Of a stretch of DNA of 64,000 nucleotides, positions 1 to 11,800 are shown piece by piece. The stretch is from the NCBI GenBank assembly GCA_013433145.1, contig CM024171.1, positions 13,283,358 through 13,347,357 on the forward strand. The letters are read 5' to 3'. This stretch comes from Ascaris suum. Lineage: Eukaryota > Nematoda > Chromadorea > Rhabditida > Ascarididae. The translations under genes were made by a program, and so were the position numbers. Position 1 is the first letter of the stretch; each line of letters starts with the position of its first letter. The notes below the pieces were generated by a model. That model was given only the letters and a program-made list of their open reading frames with translations. It was not told where the DNA came from and searched no databases.

Positions 1-2270
1 TGCATACATATCCCAGAGTGCGCCACATATGGGGTGAATGCAGCCCCAACAACCTTTTGATGCTTTGAATTTCTTTCGCACAGAAAAGCGGTGCAAAAAG
101 TAGTAGCGATAAGTCGGATACTCCGATGTTTATTTGTTGAAAAATGCTTTTGACTGATCGGCTTAGGCGAAAGATTAGGGGAAAGATGGAGCTATATCTT
201 TAAGTGATGATTACAAAATTTGAGCTCATTTGGGCAGTAAAGGGGCTGTTGAGAGAAGAAGGAAAAGAGTCCTTTTCCTTAACTGCCGTTAACTGCCCTA
301 GCTCCGGTTTCTGTTGAAGCTACTAGCAGATGTTGTTTTGAAGTACGAACTGATGCTGCTATTCTTGGAACGAAAATGCATTGCAGCTGTTAACATATTT
401 TGCTGCTTAAGGAATCGTTAGAGTTGCCGCGAGACAGATATCGCTGGTAAGAAAAGCTCCAAAGTGTAGTATTCTTATTTTCGTATCATGTTAATGGGTG
501 TTTGTGGCTAATACTCTCATCGGCAATGTAACCGTTATTTCAACTGACGTGATGGTTTTGCTTTTGCAGTGAGGAGGTTCTCTGTTATCAGATAAGTGCA
601 TTTCACTAGATTGATTTTAGCGTTTTCTAATTATTTGCAGCAATCGAAACGCGTAAAGAATGTTTCGACAAAACATGAGACCAAGCAAAAGAAGGAGAAG
701 GACGTTTTCGACCTGAGCAGTGGGACCGATTAGAGATATGGCACAATGAGCCAACGTCCAGTTTGCTGTTGACATCCATGTAATATCCGCTGTTTTCAAC
801 ATTCTCCAGTTGTCTAGATTGGTTTTTCTTATATGCGCGCTCATTTCCTGACTCATGTGTATGCGTTCTGTTGTTTTACAATCCTCGGTCATTACGCATA
901 TGTTCATCCTTTAAACTGGTTCACATCGAATACAATGTGCTGTACTGGAATTGGATAAGGCATGCAACTCTTGGCTGCTAAATGGTTATTTCTCTTGGTC
1001 GCTCAATGATCATTTGTTGCGCACTCGTGTGCTAATTTTACTTCCCACTCTCGGGAGTTGCGCGCTCACCTTGTGAATTGATCATCATTTTAGCGTGCGA
1101 CGATGTTCCGGTTGTCGAGTGATCTGTGGTTGCACTTCACCGAAGCTGTGTGAGCCATCTCCTTGTGCAGATTTAAGTCGAATATCTGAATAGATATGAT
1201 TTCCAACACAAATTGCATCTTTCTCATGCACTCTTATTTTCTTTCAGCAATGCTTTTTAATTTGTCATTTGATTTTGTCACAGTTCGTTCAAGATAATTT
1301 CATGTCCTCGAACTGCGTCTCGTCTGTTAATTTTTAAGACTGATTGCCGTTTAAGTTTTACACGTAAACATTAGAACGATCCCACGAGGAGGGTTGACGT
1401 ATTATATTTCCTGTTCTTAACCTTATTCCATTATCTTCTTTCATTGAGGAAGTTGTGTCATCTGTTTTCGTTATTATTCAGTTTCATTTTGACGACTGTT
1501 TTTTGCCATGTATCTGTATGCTGAGACGATCTGTAGTTTGTTGCTGTATATGAGCATAAAGAAATATTGTCATTTTCTTTACGCCCTCATGTGTAAGTGT
1601 GTAAGTGTTAAATCTCTAGGTTCAGATAGCACTTGATTACCTGTTATAACGGTGATGCCTTCACACGACCTCCATTGTTGCAAACGGCCAAGTCTCATCT
1701 GATCACAACTGATGTCTGTTTATCGAATTTTGCAAAGAATTCATTTTATGGTAACTACGTCGGAGTGGCTGTTAAACGTTTATATGGGTTCCTTCCGCCT
1801 ACTCTTCGTCCCCTTCCAGAGTTCACGTAAGCTCTCTTCTATGTTAGTGCAAAAGAATGTTCGGAGAGAGCACGGAAGCGTTTGCCGGTAGATCAGATGC
1901 ACGAATCCACTAATTTTGATATTTTTTAAGGGGAAGTAGTGATAGTGATCACGGCTATTCATCTTGACGACTTTTTGAGAATGTGAGGAATCTTCATTCT
2001 TCAGTTCTCATCTTTGATCAGTGCCGATCCAAAAACTTCTGTCTCTAGGGGCTGTACATTTGAGTAGGTCGTCCGTGTAGAGTTTCCTTCGTGGACCTAC
2101 GCGGTGGCCCGATGTGATGATGATGTGCTTTTCACAAGCATATATTCTCAAAGCAATAACATGGTGATGAACTGTCTCCATGTGCGAATCAGGTGCATAT
2201 GTTTGGGTCCTTGTCTGCCAACCTTCAGCTGCAATCTTCATAATCAGGTGTCATCGCCAACCCTTCGTAG
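1..2270. other. No supported gene
   Basis: Both strands were read. Open frames here are short, lack paired splice sites and show no recognisable motif. The stretch is AT-rich and looks intergenic or deeply intronic. Confidence 0.5.
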
Positions 2271-2272
2271 CG

Positions 2273-3090
2273 TCAGACAGACAGACAGACAGATCTACAG
2301 ACAATGGGGCAGAGACGAACGGACAGACAGACATACGGACACACAGACGGAAGGACGAACAGACATGTACAGAGACAGAATCGCAGGGATAGACAGGCAC
2401 AGAAGTCTAGGCAGAGACACAGAAACGGACAGATACACGATAGAGGAAGACAGGCATACAGACAGACATGCATACAGATACATAAGGCGACAGACAGACG
2501 CAGGCAGACAGATACAAACAGACAGACAGGCAGGAGGGACAGACAGACAGCACACAGGCGGAGACGTACGGACAGACGGACGTGGGGGGGGACAGAGGCT
2601 GAGATATAGACAGACTGACAGACAGTCGGAGATAGAGATGCAACGGACATACATGGGCAAGCAGATACAGACAGACAGAAGATAGACAACGACGGACAAA
2701 CGCATAGAGACAGATATGCAGACAGGCACGGACAGATAGAGATAAACTGGCAGACGGGCGGGCAAACAGACACAGACAGCGACGGGGACAGACGAACAGA
2801 CATGGGGAGGCAGACACATGCAGAGATGGACGATCAAAGAGGCAGATGCAGACAGACAAGCGGACAGAGACGAACGGACAGACAAACATACAGGGAAATG
2901 CTCAGGACAGACATGCAGACAGCGGACATATACAGCTACACAGATGGACGGATACGCAGAGGGACAGACGCAGGCAGATATAGAGACATAGATGGACTGG
3001 CAGGCGCGGACAGAAGGACAAACGAACACCGACACACAGGTAAAGATAAATAGGCAGGCGGGGCGACAGACGCAGACAGACAGACAATCT
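2273..3090 (+). repeat. GACA-type tetranucleotide satellite, purine orientation
   Basis: The plus strand is about 800 bases of imperfect CAGA/GACA units (cagacagacagacag with single-base variants such as cggacaga and catacaga). It yields long repetitive shadow frames on both strands (Thr/Asp/Arg/Gln-rich on plus, Ser/Val/Cys/Leu-rich on minus) that are not genes. At about 3090 the unit changes to its reverse complement. Confidence 0.9.
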
Positions 3091-3412
3091 ATGTGCCCAT
3101 CTATATCGTTCTGTCCTTCTGTATGTCTGTGGTCCTGTCTATGCGATTGTCTTTGTACATCTGTCTCTGTAGCTCTGTCTGTGCGTCTGCTTCTATTTGC
3201 CTTTCTCTCTCTGCGACTGGTCAGGTATGTGTATGTGTCTGTCTATGTCCGCCTTTGTCTGCACTTGTCTGTCTGGGCCTGTGCCTCTGTCTCTCGCTTT
3301 GTGTGTCTCTCTCTGTGCCTGTCTGTGTGTCTGTGATCCTCTCTGTCTCTATGACTGTCCGTCTGTTTGTCCGTGAGTCCATCTGTGTGTCTCTCTGTCC
3401 ATCTCTGCCTGT
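3091..3412 (+). repeat. TCTG-type satellite, inverted arm
   Basis: Immediately after the GACA block the plus strand becomes tctgtctgtctg-like, the reverse complement of the preceding unit. The two blocks therefore form a long, imperfect inverted repeat of unequal arms. The open frames across it are repeat artefacts. Confidence 0.85.
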
Positions 3413-3865
3413 CGCGGCTGCACGCGAGGAAATAAAACGAGTGGGAGTCGAATAAAGCCGCAGAATTAGTTTTTACAGAAGTAGTGAGAAAATTAGCAAA
3501 CAAAGGCTGAAGTTGTTGACAGGTACTCAGATATGATGTGCACAAAAATGCATGAGCGAGCGGTATCAGTGGCACAAAGAGGCCTTTGTCTCCAAACCGC
3601 ATAAAAACACAAAGCCGCTATAAACACATCATAAAAGTTATACGCCTCAAATTAGCGAAAAAACAATCCCTCTGAAGTCAAACAAAGACACAAGGAAGAG
3701 GCGGGCCAGCCATCAGAAGGTGTCAACAAGGAGGCTATATAAGCAAACCCAAAGTTTCGGCAATTGTTGAATACTAAATTTGGATCGGTGTTGCGACTCC
3801 AATGTTTTTCACTTATATGTGTCTGAGGTGTCCCCTGCCATATTGTAGTGTTGTGGTATGGCCGT

Positions 3866-4130
3866 GTCTGATAAATACGCGAGTTGTTTATTCGGGTTAG
3901 AATGTATTAGAATATCGCGGACATCCCCGATAATTATGTAAGAGCTTTCTTTATCACGTTTTAATCTAAGCATTGTGCGGCCACGTACATATCGGACATA
4001 TATGCGAATTGTTTAATCGAACTATAATCTATTAGAATACCACGCACATCTCCAATAATTACACGCGAGTTTTCTTAGCCATGCTTTAATCTGTCATCAT
4101 CATACATGTTTCTGATAATTAAGTGTTCTT
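3866..4130 (+). repeat. Diverged tandem duplication, about 120-base unit
   Basis: Two consecutive blocks share an ordered set of words: an acgcgagttgttta/atgcgaattgttta start, tattagaata, cgcggacatcc/cacgcacatctcc, gataatta/aataatta, and a ttttaatct end. A partial third copy starts with tctgataatta near 4110. Copies differ at many positions, so the duplication is old. Confidence 0.6.
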
Positions 4131-4743
4131 CGTCACGTTTTTATTGTCTATATACAATAATAAAGGTTTAATTACCCAAGTTTGAGGTGTGGTTCACAAA
4201 GCAGTGGCTAGCTGCACATGGGTCGTCGCACAGCAGAATCTGATAGTGGTATTAAAAAAGACGAACCACCTCAGCGCAAGTGTATACTCTTGGGTAACTG
4301 ACAGAGGCAAGCCAAGGTGATCATTGACGAGCGAAAGGCGTCAATATTTGGTACGGCGCGACAACCAGGCTGGTCGCAGTTAAAAGGAGCTGATTGATCA
4401 GGAACGTCGGCGCCAACAGTGATCGTGGTTGGATCGACGCCAGTGGACAAAGAGACAACTCGACGGTGGATCAGAGACGCCACGCATCAACACAGAACTG
4501 ACGAAGGCGGACAGCGGAAACCGAGCTGCAGCTCAGGCGACATCGATCAACAACAGAGACGTAGGCCTAATTTTTAACACTAACCATATTTTTTCGTGTT
4601 TTCTCTTCACTCCTATTGCTTGTTCACGAACCTTTGGGGACAAACTATCCTATCATACGTTCAAAATAGTTGACCATCTTCGCACCTTCACAAAATACAA
4701 TCAACATCCCACAAGTGGAGAACTAATAAAAAATGAGCGGTCA

Positions 4744-4985
4744 ATACATTGCTTGTCTGTCTGCGCGCCTCTTTTTCTCTGTCCGCCTGTGTCTGTTTTG
4801 TGTCTGCCCCTGTCTGTCCTTCTCTGTGCATCTATATGACTTTGTATCTTTCTCTGTCCCTTTGTCTGTCCGTGTCTGTCTATGTCTCTCCGTGTATTTG
4901 TGTATGTTCGGCACCTGTCTGTGTCTGCCTCTCCCTGCGTGTCTGCTTGTGTGCGCGTTTGTCCGTGTGTGTACGTGTGTGCGTA
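4744..4985 (+). repeat. Second TCTG-type satellite block
   Basis: About 240 bases of tgtctgtctg-like units in the same orientation as the 3091-3412 block, separated from it by 1.3 kb of non-repetitive sequence. Frames crossing it on both strands are artefacts. Confidence 0.8.
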
Positions 4986-5588
4986 TGGACTCGACAATAT
5001 TACGATGAGAGATCTCGTTGAACAAATCCCATTCAGTTTCAACGCAACAATTCAATATGGTATCACTGATCACCCGAACACCTGTCGCGAAACGGCGGTA
5101 CGCTCCAAGGTCACTTCTCATTTCTGGAAGTGTCCAAGAATTATTCGGCAGTCGCAGCAGTCAACACTCCATCAAATCAGCTCAAAACAGCAGCATTCAT
5201 AGAAAGTAAGCAAGAAATCTTTCGATCGACTGCAAGGGAAGTGGAAAAGCACAATGAAAGACTGATATTAGACACCATTCTGCATCCTAGGTCTCCTTGA
5301 CTTTCATTGTTCATTAACAAAATAAAATACACGAAATATCACCTCGATATTTGATGTCATCCGATTGCTTACAAAAACTCTCCACCAACTTTTTCAGTAA
5401 CTTAATAACTGTGGGTTTTTTGATTTTGAAATCTGTTGTACTACATCCAAACGTCGACTTTTTCAGATTATTTCCTCGTGATTCAAATAAACCAGGATAA
5501 TGCAGCTAAGCATGCCTCACGTTTCAGTGCCTAGGATGATCTACAAACGAACAAATCGATCCATGAAACGTGTGCAAGTTGTAGTTGC

Positions 5589-6338
5589 TTAATTCCCCAT
5601 CGATGGTGCATCAGAATCACGATGTTCGGGTATGCAAAATTCCACCCATTCCCATTTCTGGAATGTGCGTAATCCAGCGGCTCAAAAACTACGAATTTGT
5701 CGAGACGTTCAGAAACACTCGGCTGGTATTGAAACAACAAATCGACGACGTTTCGCCGAAGAAGGGCAATCAACAAAACTTACACCAACATGGGACGATG
5801 AAGCACTGCTGGCAGTAGCGAGATTTTGGTTGCTAGCAACGCGGGAGGCGTTTGCCTCAGTGGCACGGGCGGCGGTGGCATTCTTCGTGTTATATTTTTC
5901 CTTGGATCGGCTTATGGCAGCAGTTTTCTCACGGCCAATGTCACCGGTATTACTGAGGCTTTCATTTTCGTTCTTGATGATGCCCCAAGTTGCGTTGTTC
6001 GTGTTGTTCCAATTCACATTTGGGCTGCTCCAAGCGGCGCTGTTGTTCACAAAAGAACTGTTGCCCAGCGTGATGTTCAGATCGTTGATGCTGTCGCTGA
6101 GCGCAATGATCTGGTTCCTGAGAGCGTTGAGATTCCCAAGGCTGTTACTAAGGTTGTTGAGGTTGGTGCTTAGGTTGTCTAGGTTGTAGCTCAAGTTGTT
6201 ACTGCTACTGCTCCAACCACCGCTGCCACTCCAGTTGTTGCTGTTACTCCAGCCGAACCCAGACCAGTTGTCGCTCCAGTTATTAGCATTGCCGAAAGCT
6301 CCCGATGCTCCACCAAGCCACTGGTTGTTCCATGCCAT
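5589..6338 (-). CDS. Asn/Ser/Trp-rich protein with heptad-like Leu/Asn segment, two exons
   Basis: No family was recognised. Exon 1 is 6338 to 5784 (ATG GCA TGG..., 185 codons). Exon 2 is 5657 to 5589, beginning KWEWVEFC and ending in TAA. The intron has a GGT|GTAAGT donor and a cacattccag acceptor, and both ends are in phase 0, giving about 207 residues. If the intron is retained the frame stays open to a TGA at 5709. Residues 1-50 are rich in Asn, Ser, Gly and Trp (NNWSDNWSGFGW type). About residues 50-100 carry repeated NLxNLS heptads with Leu or Ile at regular spacing, which suggests a helical or coiled segment. A second Trp/Asn patch follows, then an Ala/Thr/Ser-rich part. No signal peptide or membrane span is visible. 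The composition resembles low-complexity, self-associating proteins, but the function is unknown. A TATA-like element lies upstream. The long frame and well-formed intron make a real gene likely. Confidence 0.65.
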
Positions 6339-6393
6339 CGGTATTGAAGAGAACTTCCGTCTCCCACTCACGAAAACAATGACGCATGCGGGT

Positions 6394-6407
6394 AGTTCCT
6401 CTATTTA
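6394..6407 (-). promoter_or_regulatory. TATA-box-like element
   Basis: The minus strand reads tatataaatagagg about 60 bases upstream of the chosen ATG at 6338, a suitable place for a TATA element driving the Asn/Ser/Trp-rich gene. Confidence 0.45.
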
Positions 6408-7859
6408 TATAATAAACAGCTATACAAATTTCTCGCAATGTTTGCAGTAAATTTTATGGCTAATGAAGTGTTTAGCTTGCAAATATACTTTCATATCATT
6501 TAAATTTCCATGCGATAAGCTACCATCTGTATGTGAGAGAAATTTATTATACTGCTAAGAAGCTTACTTATTCTTTAAGGCTTTTATATGCAAGTTCTAC
6601 ACAACTCACGAGGATTTGAATTTCCGTTCCGCTTTGATTGCTACAGAACTTCGCAACAAGTGGTCGTGTCGAAATTCATCTTATTATCAATCAAGCTGAG
6701 TGCTACTATCTGGTGCGTTTGTGATCTTGTGTCGATGCAATGTCTCAATGCACTAATTTAGCGGTGTGTCTTAATAGTGTTTAATAACACAAAAAAAATT
6801 AGAAGACCATTAAGAAAACACAGCATTTAGCTGAAGACGAACGGCGAGTGGAGAAACGTTCTAAAAAGGGCTAAATAATAGGTGATTTTACGTTCAGATC
6901 ACCTGCCCAATTCTCATGCAAAAAACTCGTCATTACCTAGCCTTTATTACACTAATAAGTAAAAAAAAAAACTTGAAAACATGTAAGAGATTCAATGACA
7001 AAATTAAAACAAGATAAGGAATTATAGTAGTATCGGAGAGCGGAAATTAATAAAAACAAAGCAACAAGTAAAAAAAGGCAAAAAAAAAAATCATCAATGA
7101 AGCAGATTATTTGTAATGGAAGATTTCTAATTTTATGATGGTCTATCGAAAATGAACGGTTTTTAACTATTTTTAACTATAATAATGGAGGTATTTTTAG
7201 CTATAATAACAAATGGCAATAATGATTTCATAAGCGAGGAACTCTATAGTGCAATGAATTGAAACATAAGCATTTATTTAGCCTAATTATTGTCAAATAC
7301 ACGTTGAAATTTTCCAAGTTTAGATATCATTAATTTTTTTCGAGTTGATTCGTCGACGCGGAAGATGGTATAAGAGACCATCCTACGGGTTCGTACTGTG
7401 CATTAAATTTCCTAATTTTGGCTTGAGTAGTTCTCAAGCTGTGGCTAACGAAAAGACGCAAAGACTCATATACATCCAGTCTGACTCATCTATCTAGACA
7501 TACACATAGGCGACAGGTACCTACGCATAGATATATCATCGCTTTAATAAGCTTCTGCAAAGCAAATTTGCAATAGTTCAAAGTCACAAATTGTAACAGC
7601 TATATTTTCGAAAACATCTATTTTTTTCGCATTCGCATTGTAAAGCCCAACTCTGTTTGGACAGTTAAGGCCTGGAACTGGCCTGAGGGGGAGATAACCG
7701 TTCCCGAATTACCTATGATCCTTAAGATCCAAAATGTTACTTCCTTCAGCTAATTTTAGATTTACTGAAAAAAAAATGACCGAACCCAACAACAGAAAAA
7801 CCATCAAAATAACGGAGTAAAACATATACAGCGTCAAATGGGATTGGAAACATGCAGCC

Positions 7860-8066
7860 ATGCAAGCACAGCAAGTGCGCAATATGACAAGGCGAAGAAG
7901 AAGACAGGGCATACGTAGTATGGAAAAAACATTAAGCCACGCACAAGAAGCTGAGATACAAGGGGAGCAGCTGCGCGATCGTTCATCTCAACAGTGTGAT
8001 TGCAGATCATTTTATCAGATAAACGCTCAGTTCAATCGGGTAGCATTCATCGACGACTTTTTATAG
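7860..8066 (+). other. Possible exon, basic and Gln/Glu-rich frame
   Basis: An open frame upstream of the LIM gene begins with an Arg-rich run (TRRRRR) and continues with Gln/Glu-rich sequence (HAQEAEIQGEQLRDR). It could be an upstream exon of the LIM gene or chance. No matching splice phase was found. Confidence 0.15.
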
Positions 8067-8577
8067 CTGCGGAAAATTCCTCTACAAGATAACGTGTTTC
8101 TAATAAATTTATTAGGAGGTGCATTTTTATTGTATGCTATTTGGTCATAAGGATTGGATCACAACCACCGTATCACGAATATCCTAGAACTAGATAGAGC
8201 TTATTGGCCTAATCCTGTACTATACCGCGACTGTGTGTAGACACACCAAGTTCCAACAAAATCTAGACGAACCGATAGCTCAAGTGGTCGACCGAGACTA
8301 AAAGTGACAGTAGTAGAGTGAACTTACAACTTTGGCTCATTTACTCCAACTTAGCATGCACATTAACACTAAGAGCAAGCTTTGCAAACACACACTTCGA
8401 AAGTTACTTGCACGAGTAGGAAAATGTTGCAACAAAGGTGATCGATTATGTGCTAAACTCGATGTTGAGAGGATTCAGGCAAATTGAGTTAGAGAAGCGC
8501 ACATCTCGTTGAGATTGCGCTAAAGAGAGTGTTGAATATCTGATGGTAATTCATTATAACGTGATGATGATCGCCAG

Positions 8578-8677
8578 GTAGACGATGATGATTCACCATT
8601 TGGTAGTCATTTCCATGCGTGCGTTAATGAAGTTATCTTCTGTTCTTCCCTCGAGTACACCATCGAAAGACTCAATA
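8578..8677 (+). CDS. Tentative upstream exon of the LIM gene
   Basis: A frame with an acidic start (VDDDDSPFG) followed by helix-like sequence (SLEYTIERLN) runs from a weak cgccag acceptor to an ATA|GTGAGG donor. It ends in phase 1, and the next exon (8816) can be entered in phase 1, so the two join without a stop as ERLN-IEMNELKSADQL. The T-poor acceptor is the weak point. Alternatively translation starts at ATG 8821 after a trans-splice site. Confidence 0.35.
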
Positions 8678-8820
8678 GTGAGGAAACCATAAAGTTAATA
8701 AACTAGCATGTAACGTTACTGAATTGGTGCTTGCTCAATCGTTTATGAGGCCACACATTGCCGGCTTATCGAAGAATGCATCTTTCTTTTTTACCTAAAT
8801 AAGCAAACTTTTCAGTTGAA

Positions 8821-11800
8821 ATGAATGAGTTGAAATCAGCCGATCAATTGGTTGAGGATTATAGAAAATTCAGCAATAAAAAATGTCATCTAGAAGATTC
8901 GAATGTAAAATGGAATGTTCGATGTAATGCCTGTCATGAGCCTCTCACCATTCACGAAGCAGCTAAGGTAATTCATAATAGGTGTAGACCACAAAATCAC
9001 TTTGTTACACATCGAAGCGATTGATTTGAGATAACTCAAGGGCGACCAATTCTTCACTTGAAAGCTTGTCCCAATGAGAAAAGCTTCGAAAATTATTCTC
9101 ATTTGCATAAAAATTGTCACACATGTATTCACAGGTGTGCATTGAAATTTTTCATTAAGGAGTGAAGAAACGTTTTGAGGGAAGGGGCAGCATGAAAATC
9201 GCCAAAATCTTCCTCACCCCAAGAAATTAAACATGAAAAATGGTACAATGCAAAGTACTAAACAGCGAAATGAATCCTTTTTGCGTCCGAAGCTTTCGTG
9301 CTTCTGTCTATCATTAGGTGGGATTCCGTCCGTGAGATTACTTCCCTCATGTAGATGCTGTGAATAATATTCTCTAATTTTCTAGGTCATCTTGGGTGGC
9401 TTTTTTGCTCCTTTTCTTCTCCTCACTGGCGTAGTTAGTATTCTATATGTGCTTTAAGAGAATATCTCACGGAACTGATAAAAGTAGGTTTCTCTGTTGA
9501 AAGTGATGATATTTCCTCAGTTTTAACATTGGAATGAAGGTAGCTGCCCGAACAAAAGCGAAACAGTACCATATCGTCAATATTGTTGCATGACTAAGCC
9601 GGTACCACATTATCGCTTCGCCATTTAGCGGTCATAGAAGATGTACCCTTCACCTTATGTATATAGCTTTATTGGAGAGCGGGTACATAGAAGCAGCGAT
9701 GTTTGGCAACTGCTACCTGCCTTATCGAAGAGGCCATTAAATTTTGTTTCTTATATATATGTTTTTTGGAGGAATTTGTCGTCTTCTCGTGCTTATGTCA
9801 GAAATATAACGAGGAAGAGCTTATGCTTGCTTTAGATTGGTCGAATATATCCCTCTTGATTGCTTTAATCGGTGAAGGTGAAAAACCTGAGTTTGTCTTA
9901 GTTAATGACGTTGCAAGGCGTGCAGCCGCTAATTTTGTTCTCCGCCGCCGTCGTTTAGCTAAGCAACAATGGGGAAGACGCAGCACCACCGACCTAAAGA
10001 GGTGCACGATTGAAATTTATTATTCGATTATCAACAGCTGTTTTTTTTCTTGTTAACGGAGGAGTTATTTCAAAAAGAGAACGTCTTCGATAAAATCACT
10101 CTATCATCTTTTCAAAGCCGAAACGAAACTTGAGGCCCAAGAATAAAAATACATTGAGGCCGGCTCATATTTGACGCGTGCTTGGCATAGTGATGGAAAC
10201 CTACCAGCATCGAGTTATGAGGTGGTACCATATGAATAAGAAATATTTTTAAAGGGTGAGCTGATCTATTCGTTGCGCAAGGCATGGCACCGTGAACATT
10301 TTATTTGTATCCGCTGTCATTGTTTTATCGGTGGCGGTGGGCGCGACTTTCGCGAATCGCCCACCGATAGACATTACCCGATCTGTCTTGATTGCTTTAT
10401 GGAAGAAAATCATCCCAAATGTGAAGGTATGGATAATTATGTCTTAAATGGCCAAGTTTTGTATTGTAGGCATATAATGGGACCCACCTGGAAGGGATTC
10501 AGTGGCAGTTGCCCAACAACACATGGAAAAGTTCTTAAAGGCTATTTGACGTAACCGTCTCTTAGGTCTTTGGAGCATAGCTGTTTCAGGTTGCGGATAG
10601 TGCCGAGAATATTTTCTGGAAATACGTATTACGTCCTTGAACCTATGAATAATTCGGCCAAGCATAAGGCGCGCCATTGCAGTTGTATGGTCTTAAAGTT
10701 GTGTGGTCATTGGTATTTGTTTCTGCTCTCTCACAATGGTCACTTCACTGCAAGTGAAATATGATTATGCGGTCATCTTTGCCTAAAATTTGCGTCTGTA
10801 TGGTAACCTCATCAATCGTCAATCAAACGAGCGTTTGCCTTCTAATATGGTCCAGCTAGTTGTCAGATAAAACCACCGTTTGGTGTAATAAATATTTTTC
10901 GAACACATTTCATGTTTCAGTGCCTTAGATGATACATCGCTGTTTTGTATTATTATTAGAAATTAGGAATGATCTTTTTTTCAGCATGTGATCGAGTACT
11001 TCGCGAGACATGCTTGAAAGCAATGGGAAAATTATGGCATGAAAGTTGTTTTACGTGCGCTAAATGTCATTCACCTTTTCCACGTAAGCTGTTGTGCCTT
11101 TAATATTATCTATGGATAACATTTGAAATATTGTGCACTCTTATTAAGATCTTTTTCTGTCTATTAATATTATTTTTGAGTGCATGAAAATTTGTTGAAT
11201 AACTAAAACTAAAAGAAATTGAAGGTAATTAGAGAACGATTTGAAGGGATTCATTTTCGCGATGAGGAGAACGATCAGTTAAATATGAAAGGGAAGAGGG
11301 ATCTTCCACCTTTAACGAGGCTGGGGACAGCTGAACAGATCGCATCTCCACTATAAATAACAGATTTTGCCCATTTAGGTAATCCCTTTGGCTTGTCACC
11401 TTACTGGAATTGATTAGGTTGAATTTTTGCACAGATTTACTGCCAAGAATTACAAGTTCTCATTCCCAAGAATTATACGTTTGACTTGCGTAGTTTTCGA
11501 CTTATCAACTAATTGGTCTTTATTATTTATCAACCAATGAGCTGATAACAGTATAGAAGATTTGTCGTCAATGAGTGGAATGATTGAAACAATGGGATAA
11601 ATAATATAAAGTTAGAAAAACGTATTGTTGAAGGTTTGGTAATTTGAAAGCTTATGATGCACTTGATAATCGTCGAACCAAAAAGTTTTCAATGTGTCAT
11701 CCAAGAAAACCAATAATAATAATTGAAACAGAGAGATACCTTAAATTTGAAAGGAAACATAGGTTCAGAGGGAAGATTTTGCATTTTCAACGGTAAACCA

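Noticed and set aside
2104..3602. Long open frames (up to 246 codons) on both strands
   Set aside because: They are translations of the GACA/TCTG satellite, with Cys/Leu/Ser/Val or Thr/Asp/Arg/Gln periodicity and no non-repetitive protein sequence.
4701..5202. Several 90-126 codon frames on both strands
   Set aside because: They mostly cross the TCTG block at 4744-4985; the flanking parts have no splice signals or motifs.
5632..6450. Plus-strand frames of 84-185 codons
   Set aside because: They are shadows of the minus-strand Asn/Ser/Trp-rich gene; Leu/Val-rich sequence results from complementing Asn/Ser codons.
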